Assembly (NCBI RefSeq): GCF_005925325.1
Contig: NZ_SRMP01000003.1
Coordinates: 501,210-565,209, forward strand
Length of the DNA: 64,000 nt
Source of the DNA: Pedobacter helvus
Lineage (GTDB): Bacteria; Bacteroidota; Bacteroidia; Sphingobacteriales; Sphingobacteriaceae
Reading direction: 5' to 3'
Shown here: in pieces, positions 17,363 through 27,493 of the stretch
Layout of the letters: every line of letters begins with the position of its first letter
Position numbering within the stretch: position 1 is the first letter of the stretch
Position numbers and translations under genes: made by a program
The notes under the pieces: model-generated
The model's input: only the letters and a program-made list of their open reading frames with translations
What the model was told of the DNA's origin: nothing
The model's database searches: none

Positions 17363-18703
17363 TTAGTTTCTTGAAGTTTCAACACGACGGTTTTGGATAC
17401 GACCTTCTTCTGTATCGTTAGAAGCGATAGGTTTAGTTTCTCCGTAACCTTTAGTAACTACACTGCTAGCGCTAACGCCAGAGTTTACTAAGTAAGTTTT
17501 AACAGAGTTAGCTCTGTCTTTAGATAACTTCATGTTGTATGCAGCAGTACCTTCGCTAGATGCATGACCTGCAACTGTTACTTTACCACCGTTTTCACGC
17601 AATACTGAAGATAATTTATCTAAAGTCGGGTAAGATTCTGTTTTTAAAACTGAGCTATTGAATTCAAAACCGATAGTTTCGAAACCAGTAACACCTGAAT
17701 TGTTTGAAGTACCTTGAGTTTGCTCAGGGAATTTGATTGTACGACCAGAACCATCAACTACAGCACCTGGAGCTGAATTAGGCTCTTTGTCAAACATATC
17801 AGCAACACCGTCGCCATCGCTATCTTTTTTCAAATCATCAACTGATTTTTCAACGTTAGATACACGGTTTTTCAAAGCTTCAACTTCTTGACGTAATGAA
17901 GGATCTTTCAATTCATCATACATCATTGCTAAAGGATTAACCCAATCCAAGTTAGGTTTAGCTTTCGAACCTAATGAGAATTCTAAACCAGCAGAGCTGT
18001 AAGAGAATTTATCTTTAGAACCAGTAGCTGAATAAACACCGTTTAAGTTATCACCATCAACAAAGTTCATTGTGTAAGCTAAGTTGAAAGAAACGCGATC
18101 AGAAACTTTAAATTTGATACCAGCACCTACAGGGATGTAAGCTTCTTTGATATATTTTTTGTCTCTGTTATCACCATAAACTTCAGGTAAGTTTTTAGGA
18201 TCTGCACCGTTTAAAGCAGCTCTGTAAGCAGCAACACCGTAACCAGCAGTTACGAAGAAGTTTACAGAGTTCTCACGACGTAAGAAATCTACAGTAGCTA
18301 CGTTAACAACACCTCTTAAGTCAGCTGAGTAAGCTAAATCTGTTTCGAACTCTCTAACGCCAGCTCTTGCACCACCTGGCGCTTTTTCGTTGTTACCAGA
18401 AAGTTTTCCACGGAAAACATTACCTTCTAAACCGAAAGCGTGACCCAATTGTTTACGCAATGAGATACCGTAACCTAAGTTAACATCCCAGTTAGTAAAA
18501 TCGTTTGATCCACCAGTTAATACAACAGGAGCTAAAACACCTGCATTAACACCTAGTGACCACGTTCTGTACTGTCCTCTACCGCCAAATACCTTGGCAG
18601 AAGAACTGGTTGCTGGAGCATCTTGTGCGCTAGCTAGAGAAGAAACTCCAACTAATGCTACTAAAGAAGCTGCAACGCCCTTTTTTAAAGTAGAATAATT
18701 CAT
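17363..18703 (-). CDS. OmpA family outer membrane protein
   Basis: A 446-residue major envelope protein. Signal peptide (MNYSTLKKGVAASLVALVG... ending SLASAQ), then a ~230-residue N-terminal beta-barrel (YRTWSLGVNAGVLAPVV onward). A short coiled-coil follows (VEALKNRVSNVEKSVDDLKK), then a thrombospondin-type-3-like calcium loop (DSDGDGVADMFDKEPN) and a C-terminal OmpA peptidoglycan-binding domain (VAGHASSEGTAAYNMKLSKD, NRRVE). I chose ATG 18703, not the longer TTG start at 18727, because it begins the signal peptide. The promoter at 18756-18785, a ~46-base leader, a strong terminator and regular codon use suggest high expression. Confidence 0.92.
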   Translation of the reverse strand: MNYSTLKKGVAASLVALVGVSSLASAQDAPATSSSAKVFGGRGQYRTWSLGVNAGVLAPVVLTGGSNDFTNWDVNLGYGISLRKQLGHAFGLEGNVFRGKLSGNNEKAPGGARAGVREFETDLAYSADLRGVVNVATVDFLRRENSVNFFVTAGYGVAAYRAALNGADPKNLPEVYGDNRDKKYIKEAYIPVGAGIKFKVSDRVSFNLAYTMNFVDGDNLNGVYSATGSKDKFSYSSAGLEFSLGSKAKPNLDWVNPLAMMYDELKDPSLRQEVEALKNRVSNVEKSVDDLKKDSDGDGVADMFDKEPNSAPGAVVDGSGRTIKFPEQTQGTSNNSGVTGFETIGFEFNSSVLKTESYPTLDKLSSVLRENGGKVTVAGHASSEGTAAYNMKLSKDRANSVKTYLVNSGVSASSVVTKGYGETKPIASNDTEEGRIQNRRVETSRN

Positions 18704-18755
18704 AATTTTCTTTTTAAGGTTAAACAAATATTTTATTGTATAATTTTTTGCAATA

Positions 18756-18785
18756 CAAAATTAAACAAATTTTTATAATCTCAAA
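18756..18785 (-). promoter_or_regulatory. Bacteroidota-type promoter of the OmpA gene
   Basis: On the minus strand, TTTG (18785-18782) and TAATTTTG (18763-18756) are 18 bases apart and match the -33 TTTG / -7 TAnnTTTG consensus of the primary sigma factor in this phylum. It would start transcription near 18749, about 46 bases ahead of the ATG. The remaining upstream stretch to 18974 is AT-rich with nothing else I recognise. Confidence 0.65.
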
Positions 18786-18974
18786 ACCCTTTCACAAACT
18801 CCGTTCCAAACAAAACAGTTTCTTTAGATATTTCTTAAAACCTATAGTTTTAAATTGATAATCAACACTTTGAAACAAAAAAACATCCTTTAAACCGATT
18901 GTCAATTAAGTAACCATTCCTAACAGCTCTTTATGCGTATTGTGTACACTTAGTCCTAAAATATATACAACTCG

Positions 18975-19883
18975 TTAATCTTGCATCCAACGCTCTACAA
19001 ACTTGTAGAGATTAAAGCCTGCCTGCTTTAGCTCTGTTTGGATTTGACTCAATAGTTTCTGTTTATCTATGCCTATCATTTTTTGATGCTGTATCAATTT
19101 ATAGGCTTGCTCAGCCAAAAGATACTCTTTTTTCGTGATACTGATCGTATTATCTGTAGAAATCCAATTACAAATATCAATTACACCAATATTCTTATCT
19201 GCAACAGTTTTAAAAATAGGGATCTGTTGATGTTGTTCTTTTACCATTTTTTGTAAACTATTAGCAAACGCATCCGCTCCCTCCCTATCCGCTTTATTAA
19301 CTACAAAGGCTTGCGCTACCTCCATCAATCCGGATTTGATGTGTTGAATTTCATCTCCTGCCTCTGGCACGAGCACTAAAATAGTTTTATCTGCTAGTCC
19401 TGCTATTTCGATTTCAGATTGTCCTACTCCAACAGTTTCAACGATAATTAAGTCAAAATTGCTAGACCTTAAGACATCTACCATCTCAATAGTTTTCGCA
19501 GAAATTCCACCCAAAGAACCGCGAGTAGCTACAGAACGAATGTAAATACTTGGGTTGTTGAAATGTTTCGACATCCTAATTCTATCGCCTAGCAAGGACC
19601 CGTAATTAAATGGTGAAGTTGGATCTACCGCCAAAATGGCAACCTTCTTTCCGTCTTTAGAAAACGCTTCGGCAATGGCATTCACCAGCGTACTTTTCCC
19701 GGCACCCGGAGGCCCCGTAATACCAACCACTGGAATGTTTCTGTTAATTTCTAGCGCTTTTAACAATTCTTCTGCCGGGCCGATATTGTTTTCAACTAAG
19801 GTTAAAGCTCTAGCTAATGCCCTAAAGCTTCCGCTTTCAACTTCATCTCTTAACCAAGTGACATCAATGTTCGTAGAAACCAT
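18975..19883 (-). CDS. meaB: Methylmalonyl-CoA mutase-associated GTPase MeaB
   Basis: A G3E-family P-loop GTPase (ArgK/MeaB) that protects and reloads the B12-dependent methylmalonyl-CoA mutase. Of ~302 residues, Walker A GITGPPGAGKSTL, the LAVDPTSPF switch I region, VETVGVGQSEIEIA and VVNKADREGAD are all present. I prefer ATG 19883 (MVSTNIDVTWL) over a TTG six codons upstream. The C-terminal dimerisation arm is short. The mutase genes themselves are not in this window. The gene stands alone between the ompA promoter region and a divergent ABC exporter. Confidence 0.93.
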   Translation of the reverse strand: MVSTNIDVTWLRDEVESGSFRALARALTLVENNIGPAEELLKALEINRNIPVVGITGPPGAGKSTLVNAIAEAFSKDGKKVAILAVDPTSPFNYGSLLGDRIRMSKHFNNPSIYIRSVATRGSLGGISAKTIEMVDVLRSSNFDLIIVETVGVGQSEIEIAGLADKTILVLVPEAGDEIQHIKSGLMEVAQAFVVNKADREGADAFANSLQKMVKEQHQQIPIFKTVADKNIGVIDICNWISTDNTISITKKEYLLAEQAYKLIQHQKMIGIDKQKLLSQIQTELKQAGFNLYKFVERWMQD

Positions 19884-19991
19884 AATAACAAAGAAACGCA
19901 ATTAATCAATTACATACACTAGCGTTCTTAATATAATGCAATGACAGAAGATTTTTAAAAAACCGTAACTTTGCTCTCTTTACTATTTTAA

Positions 19992-21824
19992 ATGAAAATA
20001 TATTTTAGGTTACTATCGTTTGCTAAACCGATCGAAAAGTTTGCTATTCCTTATGTGATTGCAACTGTGCTATCAATTTTATTTGGTACGCTAAATCTTG
20101 CTTTACTATCGCCCTTGTTCGAAACCTTGTTAAAGGCTAAGCAATCAACGCTAATTAACAATATCGCAGCAGATCCATCTTCAAGTTTTGATATTTTAGG
20201 AAAATTTAGACAGTTTGTTAATGACTCTATTACCGATGTGGGCGCCGAAACAACACTAGTTTATATCTGTATTATCACCGTGGTTTCGGTACTGATGTCA
20301 AATATATTCAGATATCTTTCGCAAAGAACAATGGAAGATTTAAGGGTGCATACCTTACTTAAGTTTAGAAAAAAAGTATTTGATAATGTGATGAACCTTC
20401 ATGTAGGTTTTTTTAGCAACGAAAGAAAAGGTGATATCATTTCTAAGGTTGCGTCTGATGTGCAGGTAGTACAATTTACTGTAACTAATACCTTACAGGT
20501 TATTTTTAAAGAGCCCGTTACCTTGATCGTTTACATCATCATGCTGCTTACCATCTCTGTTAAGCTAACCTTATTTTCTTTACTGGTTATTCCTGTTGCT
20601 GGTTTTATCATTAGTAAAATTGTAAAGCGATTAAAGAAACAAGCCAAAGAAGCTCATGAGTCTTTCGCTAAAATGATTGGCTTTTTAGATGAAGCCCTCG
20701 GAGGAATTAAAATTATTAAAGCCTTTAATGCTACCGAACGAACTAAGGAAAAGTTTAACAAAGAGAATATTTTCTATTCAAACCTTAACAGAAAAATGGT
20801 TCGTAGACAACAGTTGGCATCACCTGTTTCAGAATTTTTAGGTGTGCTTATGGTTGCGCTTATCGTTTGGTATGGGGGTTCTTTGATCTTACATAACGAT
20901 AAAAACGCCCTTGCTGCGTCAGATTTTATCGCTTACATCGCTATTTTTTCTCAAGTGATGCGTCCAGCAAAAGCAATAGGAAACTCATTTAGTGGTATCC
21001 ATTCGGGTATTGCTGCTGGCGAACGTGTTTTGGAACTTATCGATACTAAGCCAGCATTAACCGATAAAGAAGATGCAAAAACTTTAGCAGAATTTAAACA
21101 AGCTATTTTATTGAAAGATGTAAGTTTTTCATACGGCGATAAACAAGTGCTAAAAAACATCAATATCAACATAGAAAAAGGAACAACTGTCGCCTTGGTA
21201 GGTCCTTCTGGTGGCGGAAAAAGTACTTTGATGGATCTAATTCCTCGCTTCCATGATCCTAAAAATGGCACGTTATATATAGACGGATTTGATTACAAGG
21301 ACTTAAAAGTAGACAGTATTAGAGCTCAAATGGGAATTGTTAATCAAGAATCTTTTCTATTTAATGATACCATCTACGCCAATATCGCCTATGGAAAACC
21401 AGAGGCCACAGAGGAAGAGGTGATTAACGCAGCAAAGATTGCCAACGCTCACGAGTTTATCGTAAATACCGAGGAGGGATATGAAACAAATGTTGGTGAT
21501 AGAGGAAATAAACTCTCGGGTGGGCAGAGGCAAAGAATTTGTATAGCTAGGGCAGTGCTTGCCAATCCACCAATTATGCTTTTAGATGAAGCTACTTCTG
21601 CATTAGATACCGAATCTGAAAAACTGGTGCAAAACGCGTTAAACAACCTGATGCAAAATAGAACGTCTATTGTAATTGCACACAGATTAAGCACCATACA
21701 ACATGCGGATAAAATTGTAGTTATCGATAAGGGAGAAGTTGCAGAAGAAGGTAGCCATAGTGAGCTTTTAGCTAAAAAAGGCCTGTATTACCGCTTAATT
21801 GATATGCAAACCTTTAATGACTAA
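19992..21824 (+). CDS. ABC transporter, fused membrane and ATPase domains (MsbA-like)
   Basis: A 610-residue half-transporter exporter. The N-terminal ~330 residues hold six transmembrane helices; the C-terminal ATPase has Walker A GPSGGGKST, signature LSGGQRQRICIARA, Walker B IMLLDEATSALD and the H-loop AHRLS. It works as a homodimer and resembles MsbA lipid flippases, but MsbA-like multidrug exporters share this layout, so substrate is uncertain. A TAACTTTG -7 element at 19966-19973 precedes the gene and no other gene joins its transcript. Confidence 0.9.
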   Translation: MKIYFRLLSFAKPIEKFAIPYVIATVLSILFGTLNLALLSPLFETLLKAKQSTLINNIAADPSSSFDILGKFRQFVNDSITDVGAETTLVYICIITVVSVLMSNIFRYLSQRTMEDLRVHTLLKFRKKVFDNVMNLHVGFFSNERKGDIISKVASDVQVVQFTVTNTLQVIFKEPVTLIVYIIMLLTISVKLTLFSLLVIPVAGFIISKIVKRLKKQAKEAHESFAKMIGFLDEALGGIKIIKAFNATERTKEKFNKENIFYSNLNRKMVRRQQLASPVSEFLGVLMVALIVWYGGSLILHNDKNALAASDFIAYIAIFSQVMRPAKAIGNSFSGIHSGIAAGERVLELIDTKPALTDKEDAKTLAEFKQAILLKDVSFSYGDKQVLKNININIEKGTTVALVGPSGGGKSTLMDLIPRFHDPKNGTLYIDGFDYKDLKVDSIRAQMGIVNQESFLFNDTIYANIAYGKPEATEEEVINAAKIANAHEFIVNTEEGYETNVGDRGNKLSGGQRQRICIARAVLANPPIMLLDEATSALDTESEKLVQNALNNLMQNRTSIVIAHRLSTIQHADKIVVIDKGEVAEEGSHSELLAKKGLYYRLIDMQTFND

Positions 21825-21897
21825 ATTTAGCCGATATATGTTGCCATTTTAGAAAAAAGACAACATACATAGCCTTTACTCTGCGCTAATTAAAACA

Positions 21898-21925
21898 ACC
21901 CTATTGATCACAACAATAGATAGGA
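21898..21925. terminator. Imperfect hairpin between convergent genes
   Basis: CCTATTG (21900-21906) pairs with CAATAGATAGG (21914-21924) with one bulged base, in the gap between the ABC exporter and the convergent acyltransferase gene. No strong T-run follows, so it is only a possible terminator. Confidence 0.3.
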
Positions 21926-21934
21926 TTTGAACAT

Positions 21935-23017
21935 TTAAGCCGCTCCAATTGACCATTTTAGTTTTGTTCGTCTAATAAGCATAACAATAAGCATTGTTAT
22001 CGAATAAGTGATTACAAATCTTAAAATAGTATATCCCGTAGCTTGACTTAAAGTCACGTGATTAATATCTATTTTTAAAGGTCTAAACAGCTCTGTGATA
22101 ATATGAAGTATAACAATGTGATGGATCAAATAAATCCCAAACGTACTACTTCTCGGTTTGAAATACTTGTTTATAAAGCCTATTGATCCTATCTTCAATA
22201 AGATTAAGAAGAAAGACAAGGAGTACAAAATATTGGATACGCGTAAGGTATTATAAATATCATTTATAGCGAGCGATTTTAAATACAGAGCCTCTAAGTC
22301 CGCTAAAACGAAGAAGAAAGCCGTAATTATTATAAAACACCACATTGGCACCTTATTAATGAAAGCAAAAAGCTCTTTATGATATCGATTTGCATAGGCG
22401 CCTATCCATAAATAAAAAACAAATCCAAATAGCGCCGTTGTATGATTTGTTATGATCCAGCCATGATATAAATTAAGCCCGTAGAACAGCGACACGCAAC
22501 ATAAGATTAATCCAAACCATAATTTATAGATATAACGCTTGAATAGCAGTAAAATAGAGATACAAATCAAAAAATTGAGAATAAACCAAAAACTGGTAGA
22601 CACAATAATATGATAATATTGTTCCCCTAAATAATGGAAGAAATTATCTGGCAATATCTGGCTTTCCCTAAACTTGAAGGCTCTAAATAAGAGCGAACCT
22701 ATATTACATAGCAACAAAACATGTAGCCAAAAAAGCCACGGTTTAATCGTATTTTTAAATCTGTTTTTTAAATATTGACCAGGAGTATACTCTGTAAATT
22801 TATGATTGATTAGAAAACCCGCAATTAAAAAGAAAACTATCGTTGCAAATTTAAAGAACTGCATTACAGAAACGTGGAGCATACTCAGATAAAAATCAGA
22901 TGTTTTAGGTTCTCCAAGAACTGTACAATGTTCAAACACGATTCCTATCATGGCGATACAACGTATCGAGTCTATGAAATCAAAACTTACCTTTTCTTTT
23001 TTTATAACTTCTTGCAT
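21935..23017 (-). CDS. Acyltransferase 3 family membrane protein
   Basis: A 360-residue integral membrane protein of the OafA/acyltransferase-3 family, with about ten hydrophobic helices. The opening DFIDSIRCIAMIGIVFEHC has the conserved Arg and His of the family (usually RGIAixxVvxxH). IFFLIAGFLINHKF and FGIYLIHHIVILHI match the conserved blocks. These enzymes add acetyl or other acyl groups to surface sugars or peptidoglycan. The target is unknown. The gene is divergent from a T9SS-sorted SGNH hydrolase, an enzyme class able to remove such groups. No gene shares its strand nearby. Confidence 0.88.
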   Translation of the reverse strand: MQEVIKKEKVSFDFIDSIRCIAMIGIVFEHCTVLGEPKTSDFYLSMLHVSVMQFFKFATIVFFLIAGFLINHKFTEYTPGQYLKNRFKNTIKPWLFWLHVLLLCNIGSLLFRAFKFRESQILPDNFFHYLGEQYYHIIVSTSFWFILNFLICISILLLFKRYIYKLWFGLILCCVSLFYGLNLYHGWIITNHTTALFGFVFYLWIGAYANRYHKELFAFINKVPMWCFIIITAFFFVLADLEALYLKSLAINDIYNTLRVSNILYSLSFFLILLKIGSIGFINKYFKPRSSTFGIYLIHHIVILHIITELFRPLKIDINHVTLSQATGYTILRFVITYSITMLIVMLIRRTKLKWSIGAA

Positions 23018-23201
23018 CTATTTATTAATACATGCAAAAATGCTATTAAATTTATTTTTCGGACTACTTTTAACAAAGTTTAACGGTGTAAAACACTATA
23101 AAAATGTTCCATAATATAAAATATTGTGTAATGTTTACCATTAAATGTTTATTAACGCTACGTTATATATTTAATAAACGACCTTTAATATAGTTGCTAA
23201 A

Positions 23202-23233
23202 TTTATTTCGCTATGCAGAATTACATATCTTTG
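23202..23233 (+). promoter_or_regulatory. Probable promoter of the SGNH hydrolase gene
   Basis: TTTA (23202-23205) and TATCTTTG (23226-23233) lie 20 bases apart. The -7 element is a perfect TAnnTTTG, and the upstream box differs by one base from TTTG. A start near 23240 would leave ~20 bases of leader. The rest of the 242-base gap (23018-23259) is AT-rich with no gene. Confidence 0.5.
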
Positions 23234-23259
23234 CATAAATATTTCTAGCACAGAGCTTA

Positions 23260-24237
23260 ATGAAGTTAATTATTCCGGCGCTTCTCTTTTTTATTTTTAC
23301 GGGAATATGTTGCGATGTCAAGGCGCAAACCCCACCATCGCCGGGGATGAATGTAAGTTGCCCAGAGTCTGCCAAGTACTATGCAAAGGATAGCATCAAC
23401 GTAGTTACTTTTGGCGCAAGCACTGTTGAGGGGGTTAATGGTTTAGATTTCCAATCTTTTCTGTTTCAAAACTTTCAATATTGTTATAATGGAAAATCTA
23501 TAAACATCTACAAAAACGGAGTAGGAGGCGAAACGACAACACAAAGCTTATTAAGGTTAGACAATGCTATAAGAGCAAAAACTGGCTTTATTGTACTGAT
23601 GGTAGGCGTAAATGATGCCATTAGAATAGAAGCCGGACGACAGACTATCGCCGAAACCGAAGCGAGCATGAGGGAGATTATCGTAAAATCTTTAAATCAG
23701 AAGCTTATTCCTATGGTTTGCACACTTCAACTTTTTGATGACAGGAATGATGCTCGTCTGCGAAGAGTAAATAATATTATCAATCAAATAAACAATCTTT
23801 ATAGAAGGTTAGTAGTAGAATATAAGCTGTCGTTAATTGATATAAATAGAGTTTTTAGGCGTGATTTCTCCCTATATCAAGATAATGTACACCCAAATAG
23901 TAGGGGATATAGACTAATGAGCTATATCATTTTTGATAGTATCAATAAGGTAATTGCAGAGCGGTTTTTGCAGTTTACAGTTTCTCAGAATTATCCAAAT
24001 CCCGTGACCAACTTCACTTCTATTGATATTGTGATGCCCGAAGCGGACAACATTAAGCTCAATATTTATAACCTGCAGGGTAAGCTAGTTTATTCGTTAG
24101 TGAATGAGTACATCAATACGGGAAAACACATCGTAAGATTAGATCTAAGCAACCTTCCATCAGGAGTGTATATTTATCGTGTTACATCTTATTCGGGCTT
24201 ATATACAACCACAAAAAAGCTAATTCTTCGTAGATAA
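23260..24237 (+). CDS. SGNH/GDSL hydrolase with T9SS sorting domain
   Basis: A 325-residue secreted esterase. A signal peptide (ending CDVKAQ) is followed by an SGNH domain: block I TFGASTVEGVNG, block II Gly in NGVGGETTTQ, block III VGVNDAIRIE with the conserved Asn, and block V DNVHPNSRGY with the Asp-His pair. The C-terminal ~80 residues form a type A sorting domain (QNYPNPVTNFTSIDIVM, then LSNLPSGVYIYRV), which marks cargo for type IX secretion across the outer membrane. Substrate is not predictable; sugar O-deacylation is plausible. It lies divergent from an acyltransferase gene. Confidence 0.9.
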   Translation: MKLIIPALLFFIFTGICCDVKAQTPPSPGMNVSCPESAKYYAKDSINVVTFGASTVEGVNGLDFQSFLFQNFQYCYNGKSINIYKNGVGGETTTQSLLRLDNAIRAKTGFIVLMVGVNDAIRIEAGRQTIAETEASMREIIVKSLNQKLIPMVCTLQLFDDRNDARLRRVNNIINQINNLYRRLVVEYKLSLIDINRVFRRDFSLYQDNVHPNSRGYRLMSYIIFDSINKVIAERFLQFTVSQNYPNPVTNFTSIDIVMPEADNIKLNIYNLQGKLVYSLVNEYINTGKHIVRLDLSNLPSGVYIYRVTSYSGLYTTTKKLILRR

Positions 24238-24382
24238 ATTAAAAGATATTTACAATAACATAAGCCTTAAACTACCACTAAAACTAGCGGGCATTTTCGA
24301 CTCAACAACGAGTGTAGCACTATTAATTACATATAAACCTTCTAGGCTTACAGAAAAACAGTCTTAAAAGTATTTTAAACAA

Positions 24383-24408
24383 AAAAGGAGCGAATAATCG
24401 CTCCTTTT
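24383..24408 (-). terminator. Rho-independent terminator of infB
   Basis: GGAGCGA (24387-24393) and TCGCTCC (24398-24404) form a 7-bp stem with a 4-base loop, extended by A-T pairs to a run of T on both strands. It lies 21 bases past the infB stop on the minus strand and can also serve the convergent SGNH gene. Confidence 0.9.
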
Positions 24409-24428
24409 ATTATCTGTTAATTGTTTAA

Positions 24429-27425
24429 TTACAATTTACGTTTTACTTCTACTTGTTCGTAAGCTTCTACAATATCGCCAACCTCTATGTTGTTAAAGTT
24501 TTGGATATTCAAACCACATTCGTAACCTTTAGAAACTTCCTTCACATCATCTTTATAACGTTTCAATGATGCTAGTTCGCCGGTATAGATTACCACACCA
24601 TCACGTATGATACGGATTTTGCTATTTCTGGTAATTTTACCGTCTAACACCATACATCCAGCAATTGTACCAACCTTCGTAATTTTGAAAGTCTCACGGA
24701 TTTCTACGTTAGCCACAATTTTCTCTTCGAATTCTGGTGCCAACATTCCTTCCATCGCCGCTTTAATCTCATTGATCGCATCGTAGATAATTGAGTACAA
24801 ACGAATATCGATTTGCTCTGCCTCAGCCAATTTACGTGCACCTGTTGAAGGGCGTACTTGGAAACCTATAATGATCGCATCTGATGCTGAAGCTAACAAT
24901 ACATCACTTTCAGAAATTTGACCTACCGCTTTGCTGATCACATTGATTTGGATCTCTGGCGTAGAAAGTTTCAATAACGAATCTGCTAATGCCTCGATAG
25001 AACCATCTACGTCACCTTTGATGATCAAGTTCAGTTCCTTGAAGTTTCCAATAGCTAAACGACGACCGATCTCTGCCAAAGTAATATGTTTCTGTGTACG
25101 TAATCCTTGCTCACGCATCAATTGCAAACGCTTGTTAGCAATATCTCTTGCTTCACTTTCACTTTCTAGAGCATTGAACCTATCTCCAGCTGTTGGCGCA
25201 CCCTGCATACCCAATACCTGTACTGGTACAGATGGACCGGCTGCGTTTACTTTTGCTCCACGCTCGTTAAATAATGCTTTAACTCTACCACTGTAGCTAC
25301 CCGCTAAAATTGGATCTCCAACTTTTAAAGTACCACCTTGTACCAAAACCGTAGTTACAATACCACGGCCTTTATCCAAAGTAGCTTCAATTACAGTACC
25401 TGTAGCACGTTTATTAGGATTTGCTTTTAATTCTAATAATTCAGCTTCTAGTAATACCTTATCTAATAGTAAGTCTACATTTAAACCGCTCTTACCTGAG
25501 ATTTCTTGTGATTGATATTTACCGCCCCAATCCTCAACTAAGATATTCATTACAGATAACTGTTCACGAATTCTATCTGAGTTGGCACCTGGCTTATCGA
25601 TCTTAGTAAATGCAAATACTAAAGGAACACCCGCCGCTTGTGCGTGGTTAATTGCTTCCTTAGTTTGAGGCATCACCGCATCGTCCGCAGCTACTACAAT
25701 AATGGCAATATCCGCAACTTTAGCACCACGAGCACGCATCGCTGTAAAGGCCTCGTGACCTGGAGTATCTAAGAAAGTAATTTCTTTTCCAGCGCTAGTA
25801 GTTACTTTGTAAGCACCAATGTGCTGCGTAATACCGCCAGCCTCTCCAGCTACCACATTCGCTTTACGGATATAATCTAGCAATGAAGTTTTACCATGAT
25901 CCACGTGGCCCATAATGGTTACCACAGGAACTCTTGGTTGTAAATCTTCTTCTGCATCAACCTCTTCAATATTGATATCTTCTTCTTCATCTGGTTTTAC
26001 GAATTGGATTTCGTAACCAAACTCATCAGCCACAATTGTTAGAGTTTCTGCATCTAGACGTTGGTTAATTGACACGAACATACCCAAGCTCATACAAGTT
26101 CCAATAATTTTGGTTACCGGTACGTCTATCATGTTCGCCAATTCGTTGGCCGTAACGAACTCCGTTACTTTCAACACCTTCGATTGTAATTCTTCCTCTA
26201 ATGCTGCTTCTTCTGCCGAAAGCGCTACATCATCACGTTTTTGACGACGAAGTTTAGCTCTCTGCGCAAATTTACCAGATTTACCAGCACCACTTAAACG
26301 AGCAAGTGTTGCTTTGATTTGATCTTGGATTTCTTTTTCAGTTGGTTCCTCTTTTGGAGTGTTTCCTCCTGCAGCATTTCTATTTCCTTGATAACCTGGA
26401 CGGTTATTGTTTCTATTTCCTTGATAACCACCTTGGCCTCCCGGACGGTTGTTATTGCCTTGATAAGGTTGTCTTTGGCCACCTTGTTGGTTAGCACCAG
26501 GCGTACCAGCAACACCACCTTGACCTTGTTGCTGTCCGCCAGCGCCAGGAGCCCCCGGTGTTTTCTTACGTTTACGCTTGCGTCTAGCAGCTTCGCTATC
26601 GCTAGATGAAGAAGCAACAGGTTGGTTTCTTCTGTCCGGAACCGTAGGTAGTTCTATTTTACCAATAATATTTGGACCTGATAATTTTACCGAGCGAGCT
26701 TTAATTACTTCATCTTTCGGCGCAACGGCAGGTGCAGCTTCAACTTTAGGTTCAACCGGCTTTTCAGCTGGTTTCTCTTCCGCTTTAACTGGTTCTACTG
26801 GTTTTTCTGCAGCAGGTTTCTCTACTGGTTTCTCTTCTACCTTAGGAGCAGCGGCTACTGGTTTTTCTTCCTTAGCAACAGGAGGTACCGCAGCAGCAGG
26901 TGCAGGAGTTTCCTCTTTCTTAGCAGGGCGGGTTTTTGGATTTAAATCATTAAGATTGATTTTACCAACTACCTTAACACCTGGCAAAGAAGATTCCTCG
27001 ACACTTTCAGCAGGGTTAGCTGCTTGAGCTTTTGGCTCTTCCTTAATTGGCTCTACCGGTTTTTCAACTGGCCTTTCTGCCTCAGGTTTTTCTGCCGGAG
27101 GAGTAAATTGGTTAAGATTTTTAATCAGTACGCCTTCACTCTCGAAATCCGAATTTTTCTTCGGCGCTTCAGGAGCTTTTTCAGTTGTTACTTCAGGTTC
27201 ATCACGACGAATTTTGCCAATAACTATTTGGTTAGCCTCTTCCTTTACTATTTTATCTCCCTGAAACTCTCTAAGCAAGACATTATACATCTCTCCAGAA
27301 AGCTTGGTGTTAGGCTTATTATCCACAGCATAGCCCTTCTTCCCAAGGAACTCTACCGCCGTAGCCAATCCTATGTTAAGTTCTTTTGCTGCTTTTAATA
27401 ATACTATTGTTTTGTCGTCTGACAT
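24429..27425 (-). CDS. infB: Translation initiation factor IF-2
   Basis: GTPase that brings initiator tRNA to the ribosome. The 998 residues include an N-terminal IF2_N-like segment ([19 protein letters not shown]), a long low-complexity region (~110-380) rich in Pro-Ala-Lys-Glu and Gly-Gln-Asn repeats, a second IF2_N segment, then the GTPase domain with [25 protein letters not shown] and FTKIDKPG. Domains II-IV follow. The length is typical for Bacteroidota, where the linker is longer than in E. coli. It is the last gene of rimP-nusA-infB, 68 bases after nusA, followed by a strong terminator. Confidence 0.97.
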   Translation of the reverse strand: MSDDKTIVLLKAAKELNIGLATAVEFLGKKGYAVDNKPNTKLSGEMYNVLLREFQGDKIVKEEANQIVIGKIRRDEPEVTTEKAPEAPKKNSDFESEGVLIKNLNQFTPPAEKPEAERPVEKPVEPIKEEPKAQAANPAESVEESSLPGVKVVGKINLNDLNPKTRPAKKEETPAPAAAVPPVAKEEKPVAAAPKVEEKPVEKPAAEKPVEPVKAEEKPAEKPVEPKVEAAPAVAPKDEVIKARSVKLSGPNIIGKIELPTVPDRRNQPVASSSSDSEAARRKRKRKKTPGAPGAGGQQQGQGGVAGTPGANQQGGQRQPYQGNNNRPGGQGGYQGNRNNNRPGYQGNRNAAGGNTPKEEPTEKEIQDQIKATLARLSGAGKSGKFAQRAKLRRQKRDDVALSAEEAALEEELQSKVLKVTEFVTANELANMIDVPVTKIIGTCMSLGMFVSINQRLDAETLTIVADEFGYEIQFVKPDEEEDINIEEVDAEEDLQPRVPVVTIMGHVDHGKTSLLDYIRKANVVAGEAGGITQHIGAYKVTTSAGKEITFLDTPGHEAFTAMRARGAKVADIAIIVVAADDAVMPQTKEAINHAQAAGVPLVFAFTKIDKPGANSDRIREQLSVMNILVEDWGGKYQSQEISGKSGLNVDLLLDKVLLEAELLELKANPNKRATGTVIEATLDKGRGIVTTVLVQGGTLKVGDPILAGSYSGRVKALFNERGAKVNAAGPSVPVQVLGMQGAPTAGDRFNALESESEARDIANKRLQLMREQGLRTQKHITLAEIGRRLAIGNFKELNLIIKGDVDGSIEALADSLLKLSTPEIQINVISKAVGQISESDVLLASASDAIIIGFQVRPSTGARKLAEAEQIDIRLYSIIYDAINEIKAAMEGMLAPEFEEKIVANVEIRETFKITKVGTIAGCMVLDGKITRNSKIRIIRDGVVIYTGELASLKRYKDDVKEVSKGYECGLNIQNFNNIEVGDIVEAYEQVEVKRKL

Positions 27426-27493
27426 TGATTATCCTGTTTTTTTCTAATTATACAAAAGTAACGTTTATTCTGATCTAATTCAAGTAAAGACTT

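Noticed and set aside
17363..18727. Longer TTG start of the OmpA gene
   Set aside because: The ATG at 18703 starts exactly at the signal peptide; the extra eight residues add no sense and lie in the leader.
26294..27398. Several long open frames antisense to or out of frame with infB
   Set aside because: They arise from the Pro/Ala/Lys/Gly-rich low-complexity linker of IF-2 read in other frames; composition is highly biased and none has a credible start or domain.
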